Part shown: piece after piece, positions 1 through 6,832 of the stretch | Layout of the letters: each line of letters starts with the position of its first letter | Position numbering within the stretch: position 1 is the first letter of the stretch | Source of the DNA: Rhodobacteraceae bacterium UBA7436 | GTDB taxonomy: Bacteria; Pseudomonadota; Alphaproteobacteria; Rhodobacterales; Rhodobacteraceae | Direction: 5' to 3' | Length of the DNA stretch: 7,940 nt | NCBI GenBank assembly: GCA_002478745.1 | Contig: DLQI01000087.1 | Span: forward strand, 1-7,940 | Notes under the pieces: model-generated | Seen by the model: only the letters and a program-made list of their open reading frames with translations | The model's database searches: none | Told to the model about the DNA's origin: nothing | Made by a program: the position numbers and the translations under genes

Positions 1-102
1 GAAATCCGCCTTGATGCAGCAGCACAAGCCGTTGGTTTTGTGATTGAACGGACTGTGGTCGAAGCTGAAGGCCTCTGCCCTAACTGCCAGGATGCAGCGT
101 AA
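1..102 (+). CDS. zur: Fur-family zinc uptake regulator Zur, C-terminal end (partial)
   Basis: This is the last 33 codons of a gene that begins left of the window, ending at TAA. The visible peptide contains GLCPNC (Cys26 and Cys29 of the fragment) shortly before the C-terminus. Zur proteins of the Fur family have a similar ending, in which a CxxC pair helps hold a structural zinc; E. coli Zur ends comparably with GLCAAC. The role, from family knowledge, is a cytoplasmic repressor that binds DNA when zinc is plentiful and shuts down zinc import. Context strongly supports Zur over Fur or PerR, because the stop codon overlaps the znuC start by one base (TAATG), so regulator and importer are probably translated together. 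The DNA-binding and sensing domains are outside the window, so the call rests on the tail motif and the neighbours. Confidence 0.82.
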   Translation, partial: EIRLDAAAQAVGFVIERTVVEAEGLCPNCQDAA

Positions 103-824
103 TGTCATTAATTACAGCCTCAAATATGTCGCTTAGTCACGGCGGCAAGATCGTCCTTAGTGACGTTGACCTAACTATTGAACGGGGCGAAATCGTTACC
201 ATCGTCGGTCCCAATGGATCAGGAAAGTCCACGTTGCTACGTGGTCTTATAGGCGCATTGCGTCCCTCCACAGGCTTAGTAACACGTAAAAAAGATCTCA
301 AAATCGGCTATGTTCCCCAAAAATTGGAAATTAATGCCGCCCTTCCACTTACAGTTCGCCGTTTCCTAGATTTGCCAAACCGCGTGACACAAGCGGATGC
401 AATAGCAGCCCTACAAACAGCAGGCGTCGCAGATCACGCCGATGCGCAGATGGCCAATCTGTCTGGCGGGCAGTTCCAACGGGTTTTGCTGGCACGGGCC
501 CTTTTGATCAAACCAGACGTCTTGATCTTAGATGAAGCGACCCAAGGGTTGGATCAACCCGGATCAGCCGCATTCTACCGCCAGATCGAAGCCGTGCGCC
601 AAGACCTGAATTGCGCTGTCATCATGGTCAGTCACGACCTTCACGTTGTTATGGCCGCATCAGATCGCGTCTTGTGCCTAAATGGGCACATCTGCTGTCA
701 GGGGTCACCTGACATTGTAGCAAGTGCTCCAGAATATCGTGCCCTCTTTGGCAGCGGCACCCAAGGTGCACTCGCACTATACCGACATGAACACACCCAT
801 GATCATCATGATCATTCGCACTAA
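102..824 (+). CDS. znuC: Zinc ABC transporter ATP-binding protein ZnuC
   Basis: Cytoplasmic ATPase subunit expected to power high-affinity zinc import with permease ZnuB and periplasmic ZnuA. All ABC motifs are present in the 240-residue protein: Walker A GPNGSGKST (36-44), Q-loop Gln73, signature LSGGQFQRV (120-128), Walker B VLILDEAT (140-147, catalytic Glu145) and H-loop His178. The length is normal for a short metal-type (ZnuC/MntB class) ATPase. The C-terminus, residues 229-240, carries seven histidines alternating with Asp, Glu, Thr and Ser, a plausible metal-binding tail that favours zinc over other metals. The ATG start shares its A with the upstream zur stop codon, indicating translational coupling, and znuB follows after 11 nt. 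Manganese or iron specificity cannot be excluded from the ATPase alone, but the Zur-type neighbour argues for zinc. Confidence 0.93.
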   Translation: MSLITASNMSLSHGGKIVLSDVDLTIERGEIVTIVGPNGSGKSTLLRGLIGALRPSTGLVTRKKDLKIGYVPQKLEINAALPLTVRRFLDLPNRVTQADAIAALQTAGVADHADAQMANLSGGQFQRVLLARALLIKPDVLILDEATQGLDQPGSAAFYRQIEAVRQDLNCAVIMVSHDLHVVMAASDRVLCLNGHICCQGSPDIVASAPEYRALFGSGTQGALALYRHEHTHDHHDHSH

Positions 825-835
825 GGGCCCGAACA

Positions 836-1633
836 ATGTTAGATGACTTTCTGGTAAGGGCCGCTTTGGCAGGTTTGGGCGTTGCACTCGCAACAGCACC
901 TTTGGGGTGTTTCGTTGTTTGGCGCCGCATGGCCTATTTTGGAGATGCCACAGCGCACGCCGCACTGCTTGGGGTCGCACTCGCGCTCGCGTTAGATGGT
1001 CCCGTCATTGTCGGTGTCTTGGCTGTTGCACTCCTAATAGCACTCGCCGTCAGCACGTTTTCAGGACGCGGCTTGGCCGAAGATACATTGCTGGGTGTTT
1101 TAGCACACTCAATGCTGGCGATTGGCCTTTTAAGTGTCTCGCTTTTAAGCGGCGTACGTGTCGATCTGATGGCGTACTTGGTTGGAGATATTTTAGCGGT
1201 TTCCAAACAAGACTTAGCACTTATTTGGGGCGGTGGCTTCGCGGTCGTTGCTCTAATAACTTGGCGCTGGCAGGCATTACTTACTTCAACACTTAGCCCG
1301 GACTTAGCACAAGCCAGCGGAATAAATGCGAGGCGTGAACAGCTTATTTTAACAGTAGCTTTGGCAATTGTGGTTGCTGTTGCGATCAAGGTTGTAGGCG
1401 CATTGTTGATATCTGCATTGCTGATCATCCCAGCAGCAGCAGCGCGACCACTCGCGAAAACACCTGAGGCGATGGCCGTCATTGCGGCGCTTATCGGCAG
1501 CGTGGCAGCCTTCGGTGGATTGGGCGTTTCATTTGAATTGGACACACAAACGGGGCCAACTATTATCACAATCGCGGCCGCAGCCTTTTTCGCTACAAAT
1601 GTTATTTTACGGATGTTTGTGAGAAAGACTTAA
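836..1633 (+). CDS. znuB: Zinc ABC transporter permease ZnuB
   Basis: Inner-membrane permease of the ABC-3 (ZnuB/MntC/TroC) family, 265 residues, the usual length. The protein is almost entirely hydrophobic segments with short charged loops, consistent with about eight or nine transmembrane helices. Recognisable family features are RRMAYFGDATAHAALLG (residues about 30-46), including the conserved Gly-Asp-Ala and His region near the N-terminus, and the KVVGALLISALLIIPAAAAR stretch (about 185-204), which matches the conserved late helix of ABC-3 permeases. The ATG lies 11 nt after the znuC stop, and AAGGG at 823-827 overlapping that stop is a reasonable ribosome binding site. It should assemble with ZnuC and an unseen ZnuA. 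It is the last gene of the + strand unit and runs convergently into the sugar operon. Confidence 0.92.
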   Translation: MLDDFLVRAALAGLGVALATAPLGCFVVWRRMAYFGDATAHAALLGVALALALDGPVIVGVLAVALLIALAVSTFSGRGLAEDTLLGVLAHSMLAIGLLSVSLLSGVRVDLMAYLVGDILAVSKQDLALIWGGGFAVVALITWRWQALLTSTLSPDLAQASGINARREQLILTVALAIVVAVAIKVVGALLISALLIIPAAAARPLAKTPEAMAVIAALIGSVAAFGGLGVSFELDTQTGPTIITIAAAAFFATNVILRMFVRKT

Positions 1634-1678
1634 CCCAAACAGAAGAAATTGTCTTACCTTCAGTGGATTAAAATAGGG

Positions 1679-1708
1679 TTGGGTCGCAGCTTAAGAACTG
1701 CGACCCAA
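1679..1708 (-). terminator. Hairpin terminator between convergent operons
   Basis: A perfect 11-bp inverted repeat, TTGGGTCGCAG (1679-1689) and CTGCGACCCAA (1698-1708), encloses an 8-nt loop. It starts 7 nt past the stop codon of the minus-strand ATPase gene. In the minus-strand transcript the stem is followed by CCCTATTTT, a moderate T-rich run, so it suits termination of the sugar operon. Read from the + strand it lies about 45 nt after znuB but is followed by AAAATATG, with no T-tract, so use by znuCB is less certain. The gap 1634-1715 holds nothing else recognisable. Confidence 0.7.
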
Positions 1709-1715
1709 AATATGC

Positions 1716-2744
1716 TTAAGCGACGCGTAGACCGGTTTCTTTGTTGAAACGGTGGAGGCGACTTTTGATGGTTTCAAGATAAACTTTGCCATCTGCGTCC
1801 GGAACGCTTTTCTCGTAAAGCTTCGCGATAACTTCTTCGCCCGTTGCACTTTCGAAATACGCGAGGAAGTATTCACCAAGATTTTCAGAATGCGTTGGGG
1901 TTAGTGCAACCAAGCCATTTTTCATGTCGCTGACCCGCATATGTTCTGGACGCATACCCAAAAGAGTATCAGCGTCTGGTAAACATTTTTTACCTTTTTC
2001 AGTCAAATCTTCGGAGGTGAAGAGGTTCATTTTTGGGCTACCGATGAACTGCGCAACAAAGGTGTTGTCTGGGCGCTCATATAGATCAACCGGAGTGCCA
2101 ACTTGTTCGATAATACCGTCACGCAAGACGACGATCTTGTCTGCCAAAGTCATCGCTTCGACTTGGTCGTGTGTCACGTAAATCATTGTTGCATCAAGAC
2201 GGCTATGCAATTGGCCAATCTCTGTTCGCATGGTCACGCGCAATGCAGCGTCCAAATTGGACAAAGGTTCATCAAACAAGAAAACCCGTGGGTTACGAAC
2301 AATTGAGCGGCCAATCGCAACGCGCTGACGTTGACCACCGGATAGGTTTGCTGGCTTACGCTGCAACAGTGGTTCAAGCTTCAAAGCACGTGCTGCTTCG
2401 GCAACTTTTTCTTCCAATTCTTTCTTCGGAACTTTTGCGATGCGTAGGCCATATGCGATGTTTTCATAGACGGTTTTGTGCGGGAACAGCGCGTAAGATT
2501 GGAACACCATTGAGATGCCACGGTCTTTTGGACGCATATCGTTTACGCGATCATCGCCGATGTGAACATCACCAGATGTTACGTCTTCCAGACCCGCGAT
2601 CGAACGCAATAGCGTTGATTTCCCACAACCAGATGGGCCAACGAATACACAGAATTCGCCGCTTTTAATCTCAAGGTCGATGTTCTTGAGAACTTCAACC
2701 GAGCCGTAGTTTTTGTTCAAATTTGTGAGGCGGACATTTGCCAT
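1716..2744 (-). CDS. Sugar ABC transporter ATP-binding protein (MalK/UgpC type)
   Basis: Cytoplasmic ATPase expected to drive the sugar importer encoded just upstream; last gene of the operon. The 342-residue protein has Walker A GPSGCGKST (36-44), Q-loop Gln82, signature LSGGQRQ (134-140), Walker B FLFDEP (155-160, catalytic Glu159), D-loop SNLD and H-loop His192. The C-terminal third contains GMRPEH, typical of the TOBE-like regulatory domain of the MalK/UgpC/MsmK (CUT1) group. It is slightly shorter than E. coli MalK (about 370 residues). The ATG overlaps the stop of the upstream hydrolase gene by one base (TAATG) and only a weak GA-rich sequence precedes it, so translation probably depends on coupling. 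Such proteins are often auto-named UgpC, but the context points to a saccharide rather than glycerol-3-phosphate, so no symbol is given. A hairpin terminator follows directly. Confidence 0.93.
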   Translation of the reverse strand: MANVRLTNLNKNYGSVEVLKNIDLEIKSGEFCVFVGPSGCGKSTLLRSIAGLEDVTSGDVHIGDDRVNDMRPKDRGISMVFQSYALFPHKTVYENIAYGLRIAKVPKKELEEKVAEAARALKLEPLLQRKPANLSGGQRQRVAIGRSIVRNPRVFLFDEPLSNLDAALRVTMRTEIGQLHSRLDATMIYVTHDQVEAMTLADKIVVLRDGIIEQVGTPVDLYERPDNTFVAQFIGSPKMNLFTSEDLTEKGKKCLPDADTLLGMRPEHMRVSDMKNGLVALTPTHSENLGEYFLAYFESATGEEVIAKLYEKSVPDADGKVYLETIKSRLHRFNKETGLRVA

Positions 2745-3742
2745 TACAAGATCTCATTCTTTAAGGTGTCAGGGGCGCTTAGGGTCAAAGACCCATCAGG
2801 TAGCGCATCAAATTCAATCGGGTCAGTCAGTGTTCCTGGAAACTCACCACGATCATCAGCATTGTTAAACGCGATCAGCGCGTTTAGCGAAGATTGCCCA
2901 CGCACGCGGCGCGCAACATAAATACGGTCTTTTTCGTCAACCAACAGACCATTGCCAACAGCAGGGTTCCATGGTCCCAGCTCTCCGTTGGAACTGATCA
3001 TGTAGTGTGTGCCAGAGTGCACCGGACCATTTGCCGCCGCACGATAGCTCTCGCAAACATTTCGCGACCAGGTCGAGTACAGCAAATACCAGCGGCCTTT
3101 GAGCTCAAAGATCTCTGGAACCTCAAGCTCACCGGCTATTGCGCCTTTGAAAATTGGAGGTTGAACTGTCCAGTTATCCAGGTCTTCAGACGTGGCGTGA
3201 CCGATCACACCATTCTCGTTGGTGGCATCGTTATGACCCGAAGCTGTGAAATACATGTGCCAGCCGTTTCCGTCTGGATCAGGAAATACAAACGGATCAC
3301 GGCAAGCTTCGTCAATACAACCGGGCATATCGAGCTTTTGATAATACTGAGCATCAGCCTCAACCAACGGCGCATTGCCCATCTTTTCCCAATGAAAAAG
3401 ATCATCAGACAAAGCAGCGCCAATGCGTTGGACATGACCACGTTCTGCACGACTAATCGCCGTGTAAAACATCATCCACTTGCCATCTGGTCGTTGGAAG
3501 GCAGACCCTGTCCACGTTGCAAGATCATCCCAAGCAGGACCAGCGGATGCTTCAATAGCAGTTCCGTGGTAATCCCAATTAGTAAGGTCCTTGGATGTAG
3601 CGTGCCCGATTGATGCATAGAAATGCCTCTGATCGGGGTCCCCTACGGACTTTGGGGCGTTGAGGAAAAACATATGGTCAACACCATCTGCCTCAACAAA
3701 CCAAGAGTCCCAAACCCAAAGGTCAGGTAATGAAAACGGCAT
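2744..3742 (-). CDS. Cytoplasmic clan GH-J beta-fructosidase-like glycoside hydrolase (GH32/GH68-related)
   Basis: Probable five-bladed beta-propeller hydrolase of 332 residues that cleaves the imported sugar, most likely a beta-fructoside. Three candidate catalytic motifs are in the expected order: WDSW (11-14, nucleophile candidate Asp12), RDP (148-150, transition-state stabiliser candidate Asp149) and EVPEIF (207-212, acid/base candidate Glu207, matching the GH32 ECPDLF pattern). WTGS (77-80) also resembles the conserved GH32/GH68 WSGS region. No signal peptide is present, so it should act in the cytoplasm. It is much shorter than typical GH32 enzymes and lacks room for the C-terminal beta-sandwich. 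The start is 10 nt after the permease stop, with TAAGGG overlapping that stop as ribosome binding site. Its stop overlaps the ATPase start. A GH43-like arabinosidase or xylosidase is the main alternative; clan-level fold is fairly secure, substrate is inference. Confidence 0.75.
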   Translation of the reverse strand: MPFSLPDLWVWDSWFVEADGVDHMFFLNAPKSVGDPDQRHFYASIGHATSKDLTNWDYHGTAIEASAGPAWDDLATWTGSAFQRPDGKWMMFYTAISRAERGHVQRIGAALSDDLFHWEKMGNAPLVEADAQYYQKLDMPGCIDEACRDPFVFPDPDGNGWHMYFTASGHNDATNENGVIGHATSEDLDNWTVQPPIFKGAIAGELEVPEIFELKGRWYLLYSTWSRNVCESYRAAANGPVHSGTHYMISSNGELGPWNPAVGNGLLVDEKDRIYVARRVRGQSSLNALIAFNNADDRGEFPGTLTDPIEFDALPDGSLTLSAPDTLKNEIL

Positions 3743-3752
3743 AGCCCAACCC

Positions 3753-4595
3753 TTATTTAATTGCAGCGTTAACTGCGGATTGAATGAACCAGCGCTGGAA
3801 CCCCAGATAGACCAAAAGGACGGGCAAAGACATCAGTACAGAAAAGGCCATAACGTCACCCCAGATTGGGGGCGGTGTGCCAAAGAACTGTGCCAAAGCT
3901 AAGGAAACAGGGCGTGCTTCAACACCACGGGTTACCATCAGTGGCCACAGGTAAGAGTTCCAAATCTCAAGGCTTTGAAGGATCGCAACTGTTGCAATAA
4001 CCGGTAAAGACAATGGCAATGCCAAGCCCCAGTAAACTTGCCAAGGTGATGCACCTTCAACATATGCAGCGTCATCAAGGTCACGAGGAAGCTTGGTGAA
4101 GAATTGATAGAACAAAAAGATCGAGAATGGGTGCGCAATAAATGGCACGATCTGTACCTGATAGGTATCCAACCAACCTACGCGGTTCATCATCAGCAGC
4201 AATGGGACAGCAAGCGCTTCCATTGGGATAATGATCAACGACACGAAGACAGCCAGCAACAAACCACGGCCTTTAAACTCAAGACGTGACAGTGAGAACG
4301 CAACGGCTGAGTTCACAAAGATACCAACAACAACCACAGACGCCGTGATGACGGCTGAGTTTAACAAGAACCGAAGCAGCGGCGCTTGAACATCCGACAG
4401 AACTTGGCGGTAGTTTTCAAGGCTGATGTCCCCTGGGGAAACCCAGAAGGCACGCCAAGTGCCAAAATCGATTAGAATTTGTTGCTCATCACCTTTTAGC
4501 GAAGTGGCAAACATCAACATGATCGGTGCCAAAACGACAACCAGAATAAACACCGCCAGCGTTAGACGGGCGACAGACGCGAAACCATTGTTCAT
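3753..4595 (-). CDS. Sugar ABC transporter permease, MalG type
   Basis: Second inner-membrane permease of the sugar importer, 280 residues, the normal size for CUT1 MalG/UgpE-like proteins. An N-terminal membrane helix (about 10-30) is followed by a periplasmic loop, then several hydrophobic segments consistent with six transmembrane helices in total. The ATPase-docking EAA loop is visible as DAAYVEGAS with downstream LPLSLP (about 175-198). The C-terminus is short and hydrophilic. The ATG overlaps the stop of the upstream permease by four bases (ATGA), and a good GAGGAA ribosome binding site lies just ahead of it. It should pair with the upstream MalF-type permease and bind the MalK-type ATPase encoded two genes downstream. 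The sugar specificity cannot be read from this subunit. Confidence 0.92.
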   Translation of the reverse strand: MNNGFASVARLTLAVFILVVVLAPIMLMFATSLKGDEQQILIDFGTWRAFWVSPGDISLENYRQVLSDVQAPLLRFLLNSAVITASVVVVGIFVNSAVAFSLSRLEFKGRGLLLAVFVSLIIIPMEALAVPLLLMMNRVGWLDTYQVQIVPFIAHPFSIFLFYQFFTKLPRDLDDAAYVEGASPWQVYWGLALPLSLPVIATVAILQSLEIWNSYLWPLMVTRGVEARPVSLALAQFFGTPPPIWGDVMAFSVLMSLPVLLVYLGFQRWFIQSAVNAAIK

Positions 4596-5482
4596 TTCGT
4601 TTCCTCATTCGTCAGAAAGTAGCGCTGAGCGATACTGATTAGTAAAACGGTCAAGAAGAAGACCACGGACAAGGCAGAGGCGAAGCCAACTTTTCCTTGC
4701 TGGAAGCCATTCTGGTAAATCAATTGAACGACTGTTTCAGTGACACCTTGGGGGCCGCCCTGCGTCAATAGATTGACCTGTGTAAATAGCTTAAAGCCAA
4801 GGATCGTTGTCGCAATTACGATAAAGACGTGCGTATTGCGCAGACTTGGGAAAGTAACATGGCGGAACGTTTGCCAGCTTGTAGACCCTTCAACCTTCGC
4901 AGCTTCATAAAGCTCTGGATTGATCGCCTGAAGACCGGCGAGGTAGATGACCATTTGGAAAGGAAAACCTTGCCAAGCAGATAGTAAGATTAGAGACCCC
5001 ATTGCGGTCATTTCATTGGTCAACCAATCGACGGGGCCAAGCATCCCAAAGGACAGAAGATCAAGAAATTGGTTAAAGAAACCGTCGATGCGGAACAAAA
5101 CAGCCCAGATAACAGAAACAACGACCATGGTCATAACTGTCGGGATGAAAAAAACGCCGCGGAAAAGGTTTCTCATCGGTAGTTTGGAGTTGATAAGCAT
5201 AGCAACCCCTAAGGCGATCGCCCCCTGGATGGGGACGATCAGGGCAACAAACAAACCTGTGTTGCCAAAAGCATTCCAGAAATCAGGCCGACCCAGAACA
5301 CGTTCGTAGTTTCTGAAGCCGATGAATTCCGTAGGAATATTCAAGTTCGGTACCAACCTTTGATTGGTAAACGAAAGGAAAATAGAAAGAACAAAGGGGG
5401 TAACAATAAACAAAAGAGTTAAAATAACTCCTGGCCCCATTAGGACCGCAGCCCATTTTCGATCTGATACGTGTCGTGACAT
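4592..5482 (-). CDS. Sugar ABC transporter permease, MalF/UgpA type
   Basis: First inner-membrane permease of the sugar importer, 296 residues, typical of the compact six-helix CUT1 MalF/UgpA group rather than the longer E. coli MalF. A basic N-terminus precedes a first membrane helix at about 12-38 that ends in SFTNQ, a common CUT1 pattern. The EAA loop reads EAAKVEGSTSWQTFRHVTFP (193-212) with its conserved Gly199, and the segment LTQGGPQGVTETVVQLIYQNGF (about 239-260) is also characteristic of the family. The gene starts 29 nt after the binding-protein stop with only a weak purine-rich ribosome binding site, which may help make less permease than binding protein. Its end overlaps the MalG-type gene by ATGA. 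Confidence 0.92.
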   Translation of the reverse strand: MSRHVSDRKWAAVLMGPGVILTLLFIVTPFVLSIFLSFTNQRLVPNLNIPTEFIGFRNYERVLGRPDFWNAFGNTGLFVALIVPIQGAIALGVAMLINSKLPMRNLFRGVFFIPTVMTMVVVSVIWAVLFRIDGFFNQFLDLLSFGMLGPVDWLTNEMTAMGSLILLSAWQGFPFQMVIYLAGLQAINPELYEAAKVEGSTSWQTFRHVTFPSLRNTHVFIVIATTILGFKLFTQVNLLTQGGPQGVTETVVQLIYQNGFQQGKVGFASALSVVFFLTVLLISIAQRYFLTNEETK

Positions 5483-5511
5483 TGTACTTCGTTCTTTCTA
5501 AATTCGTGGAC

Positions 5512-6795
5512 TTATTGACCGAACGGCGCGTAGCCGCCGTTGTCTTCAATGTCTTCGTCGATTGCTGCTGCTGCTTTGTTCAGTGTTTCCTGAACGTCTG
5601 CGCCAGATGCGATATCAGCGAAAGCCTGTGCGAAAGACGCAGAGATCACTGGGTACGCAGGGTGCGCAGGGCGTGGCATGGCAATGTCGTTTTGCAACTG
5701 CTCTGTGTAGAGGCTCAATGCGCCACCTTCAGCAAAGTTCTCAGTTGAAGCCATTGCAGTCAACGTACCCGGTACAGCGCCGTTTGCGTTAGTCAAAGCA
5801 ACGATGTTGTCGTCTTGCAAAAGGAACTCAAGCAAAGCTGCAGTTGCTGCTTTGTCTTCAGCTGTTTCGGTGATGCCCCAAGTCCATGAACCGTTGCCAG
5901 TGACTTGTTTGCCACCGAAGTTAGGCATCGGAAGAAGAACAAGGTTGTCGCCGTGTGCTTCATTGTGGGCGCCCCACATCCAGTGACCAACCAAAGCCAA
6001 TGCTGCGTTCTTCTGCCCAAAGAATGAGTCATCGCCTGCAGATGCTGGAACGATGTAATCATTGTTGAACAAGCCTTGAACCATGTTCATTGCCGCAACA
6101 GCGCCTTCGCCGTTCAACGTGCCTTCAGCGCGCCATGTCTCACGGTTGATGAAGTCACCACCGAAAGATTGAACGATTGGTGAGAAACCGTATGAGAACC
6201 ATTCGCCTTGGCCGTAGTTCATTTTGATGTCCAAAGCGTGTGTTACGCTTTCAAGACCTTGCAAAGCTGCAAGTGCTGCTTCGAATTCTTCGCCAGACCA
6301 TGCATCAGCAACGCCAGTTGGGATACGTACACCAGCTTCTTCAAGAATAGCTTTATTGCCCCAGATACCCAAGCCAGAGTCGAATTGACCCAAAGAATAA
6401 AGCTGGCCGTCTACGGGGTAAGTTCCTTGAGCAATCAAAGATGGTGAAAGGTTTGCGATAACGTCCGCAGAAACCAAGTTGTTCAATGGCGCAAGGTATC
6501 CGGACCACACGTAGTTGGCGTAGTTAGGGCCATCAAAGTCAAGAAGGTCTGGCAGGTCGCCAGCTAGAGCTGCGGCTGCAACTTGCTCGTTATATGAACC
6601 TTCTGGAAGCAGTTCCAAAGAAGCCTGCATTTCTGGGTTCGCTGCGTTCCACGCATCAATTTGCGCAGCAATCAAGTCGCGTTCGCCATCGCCGCGACCA
6701 CCGTGGTGCCATACTGTGATATCGGCAGCAGCCAAGCTGGCTGCAGACATAAATGTAGCGCCTAGCAAAATTGCTAGTGTGTTCTTCGTGGTCAT
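5512..6795 (-). CDS. Periplasmic sugar-binding protein of ABC transporter (SBP family 1)
   Basis: Extracytoplasmic solute receptor of 427 residues that should capture the sugar and deliver it to the permease pair. The N-terminus is a classic Sec signal peptide: Lys4, a hydrophobic core at about 7-23, and a likely cleavage after Ala-Ala-Ala near residue 24, leaving a mature protein beginning DITVWHH. There is no lipobox cysteine, so it is soluble. ITVWHHGG at the mature start, followed by an amphipathic helix with WNAANPE, and GIWGNKAILEEAG (about 144-156) are typical of family 1 (MalE/UgpB-like) binding proteins. Many Trp and Tyr residues in the mature part suit carbohydrate stacking. A strong ribosome binding site (GGAGG, 7 nt from ATG) precedes the start. 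Located directly after the repressor gene and before both permeases. Confidence 0.93.
   Translation of the reverse strand: MTTKNTLAILLGATFMSAASLAAADITVWHHGGRGDGERDLIAAQIDAWNAANPEMQASLELLPEGSYNEQVAAAALAGDLPDLLDFDGPNYANYVWSGYLAPLNNLVSADVIANLSPSLIAQGTYPVDGQLYSLGQFDSGLGIWGNKAILEEAGVRIPTGVADAWSGEEFEAALAALQGLESVTHALDIKMNYGQGEWFSYGFSPIVQSFGGDFINRETWRAEGTLNGEGAVAAMNMVQGLFNNDYIVPASAGDDSFFGQKNAALALVGHWMWGAHNEAHGDNLVLLPMPNFGGKQVTGNGSWTWGITETAEDKAATAALLEFLLQDDNIVALTNANGAVPGTLTAMASTENFAEGGALSLYTEQLQNDIAMPRPAHPAYPVISASFAQAFADIASGADVQETLNKAAAAIDEDIEDNGGYAPFGQ
5522..5541 (-). other. Stem-loop at the 3' end of the binding-protein gene
   Basis: A 7-bp inverted repeat, AACGGCG (5522-5528) and CGCCGTT (5535-5541), with a 6-nt loop lies within the last codons of the binding-protein gene, ending 7 nt before its stop codon. 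No T-tract follows, so it is not a simple intrinsic terminator. Binding-protein genes of importer operons often have a 3' hairpin that protects the upstream mRNA and raises binding-protein output relative to permeases (as known for malE-malF). This could be such an element but is inside coding sequence and may be fortuitous. Confidence 0.35.
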
Positions 6796-6800
6796 TAAAT

Positions 6801-6810
6801 TCCCTCCCTC
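6801..6810 (-). promoter_or_regulatory. Strong ribosome binding site of the binding-protein gene
   Basis: In the minus-strand transcript this reads GAGGGAGGGA, about 5-10 nt before the ATG at 6795, the strongest Shine-Dalgarno sequence in the operon. It fits the need for excess binding protein. A nearby TCCC (complement of 6811-6814) could pair with the GGGA at 6801-6804, across a 6-nt loop, and partly mask the site. Confidence 0.75.
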
Positions 6811-6832
6811 GGGATTTTTTTGGTAAGAATTG

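Noticed and set aside
934..1569. Long open frame (211 codons) on the minus strand opposite znuB
   Set aside because: It is the antisense shadow of a hydrophobic gene; the translation is Ala, Ser and Thr-rich with no family resemblance, while the + strand frame is a clear ZnuB.
1978..1994. GGTAAA and TTTACC inverted repeat with 5-nt spacer, the same half-sites as the candidate operator
   Set aside because: It is inside the ATPase coding region far from any promoter, and the 5-nt spacer does not match the 2-nt spacing of the upstream site; probably chance in an AT-rich stretch.
2171..2668. Open frame of 165 codons on the + strand opposite the ATPase gene
   Set aside because: Fully contained in a well-conserved ABC ATPase gene on the other strand; no independent support.
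2894..3613. Open frame of 239 codons on the + strand opposite the hydrolase gene
   Set aside because: Composition is unlike a real protein, no motifs or ribosome site are visible, and the minus-strand frame has ordered catalytic motifs and operon spacing.
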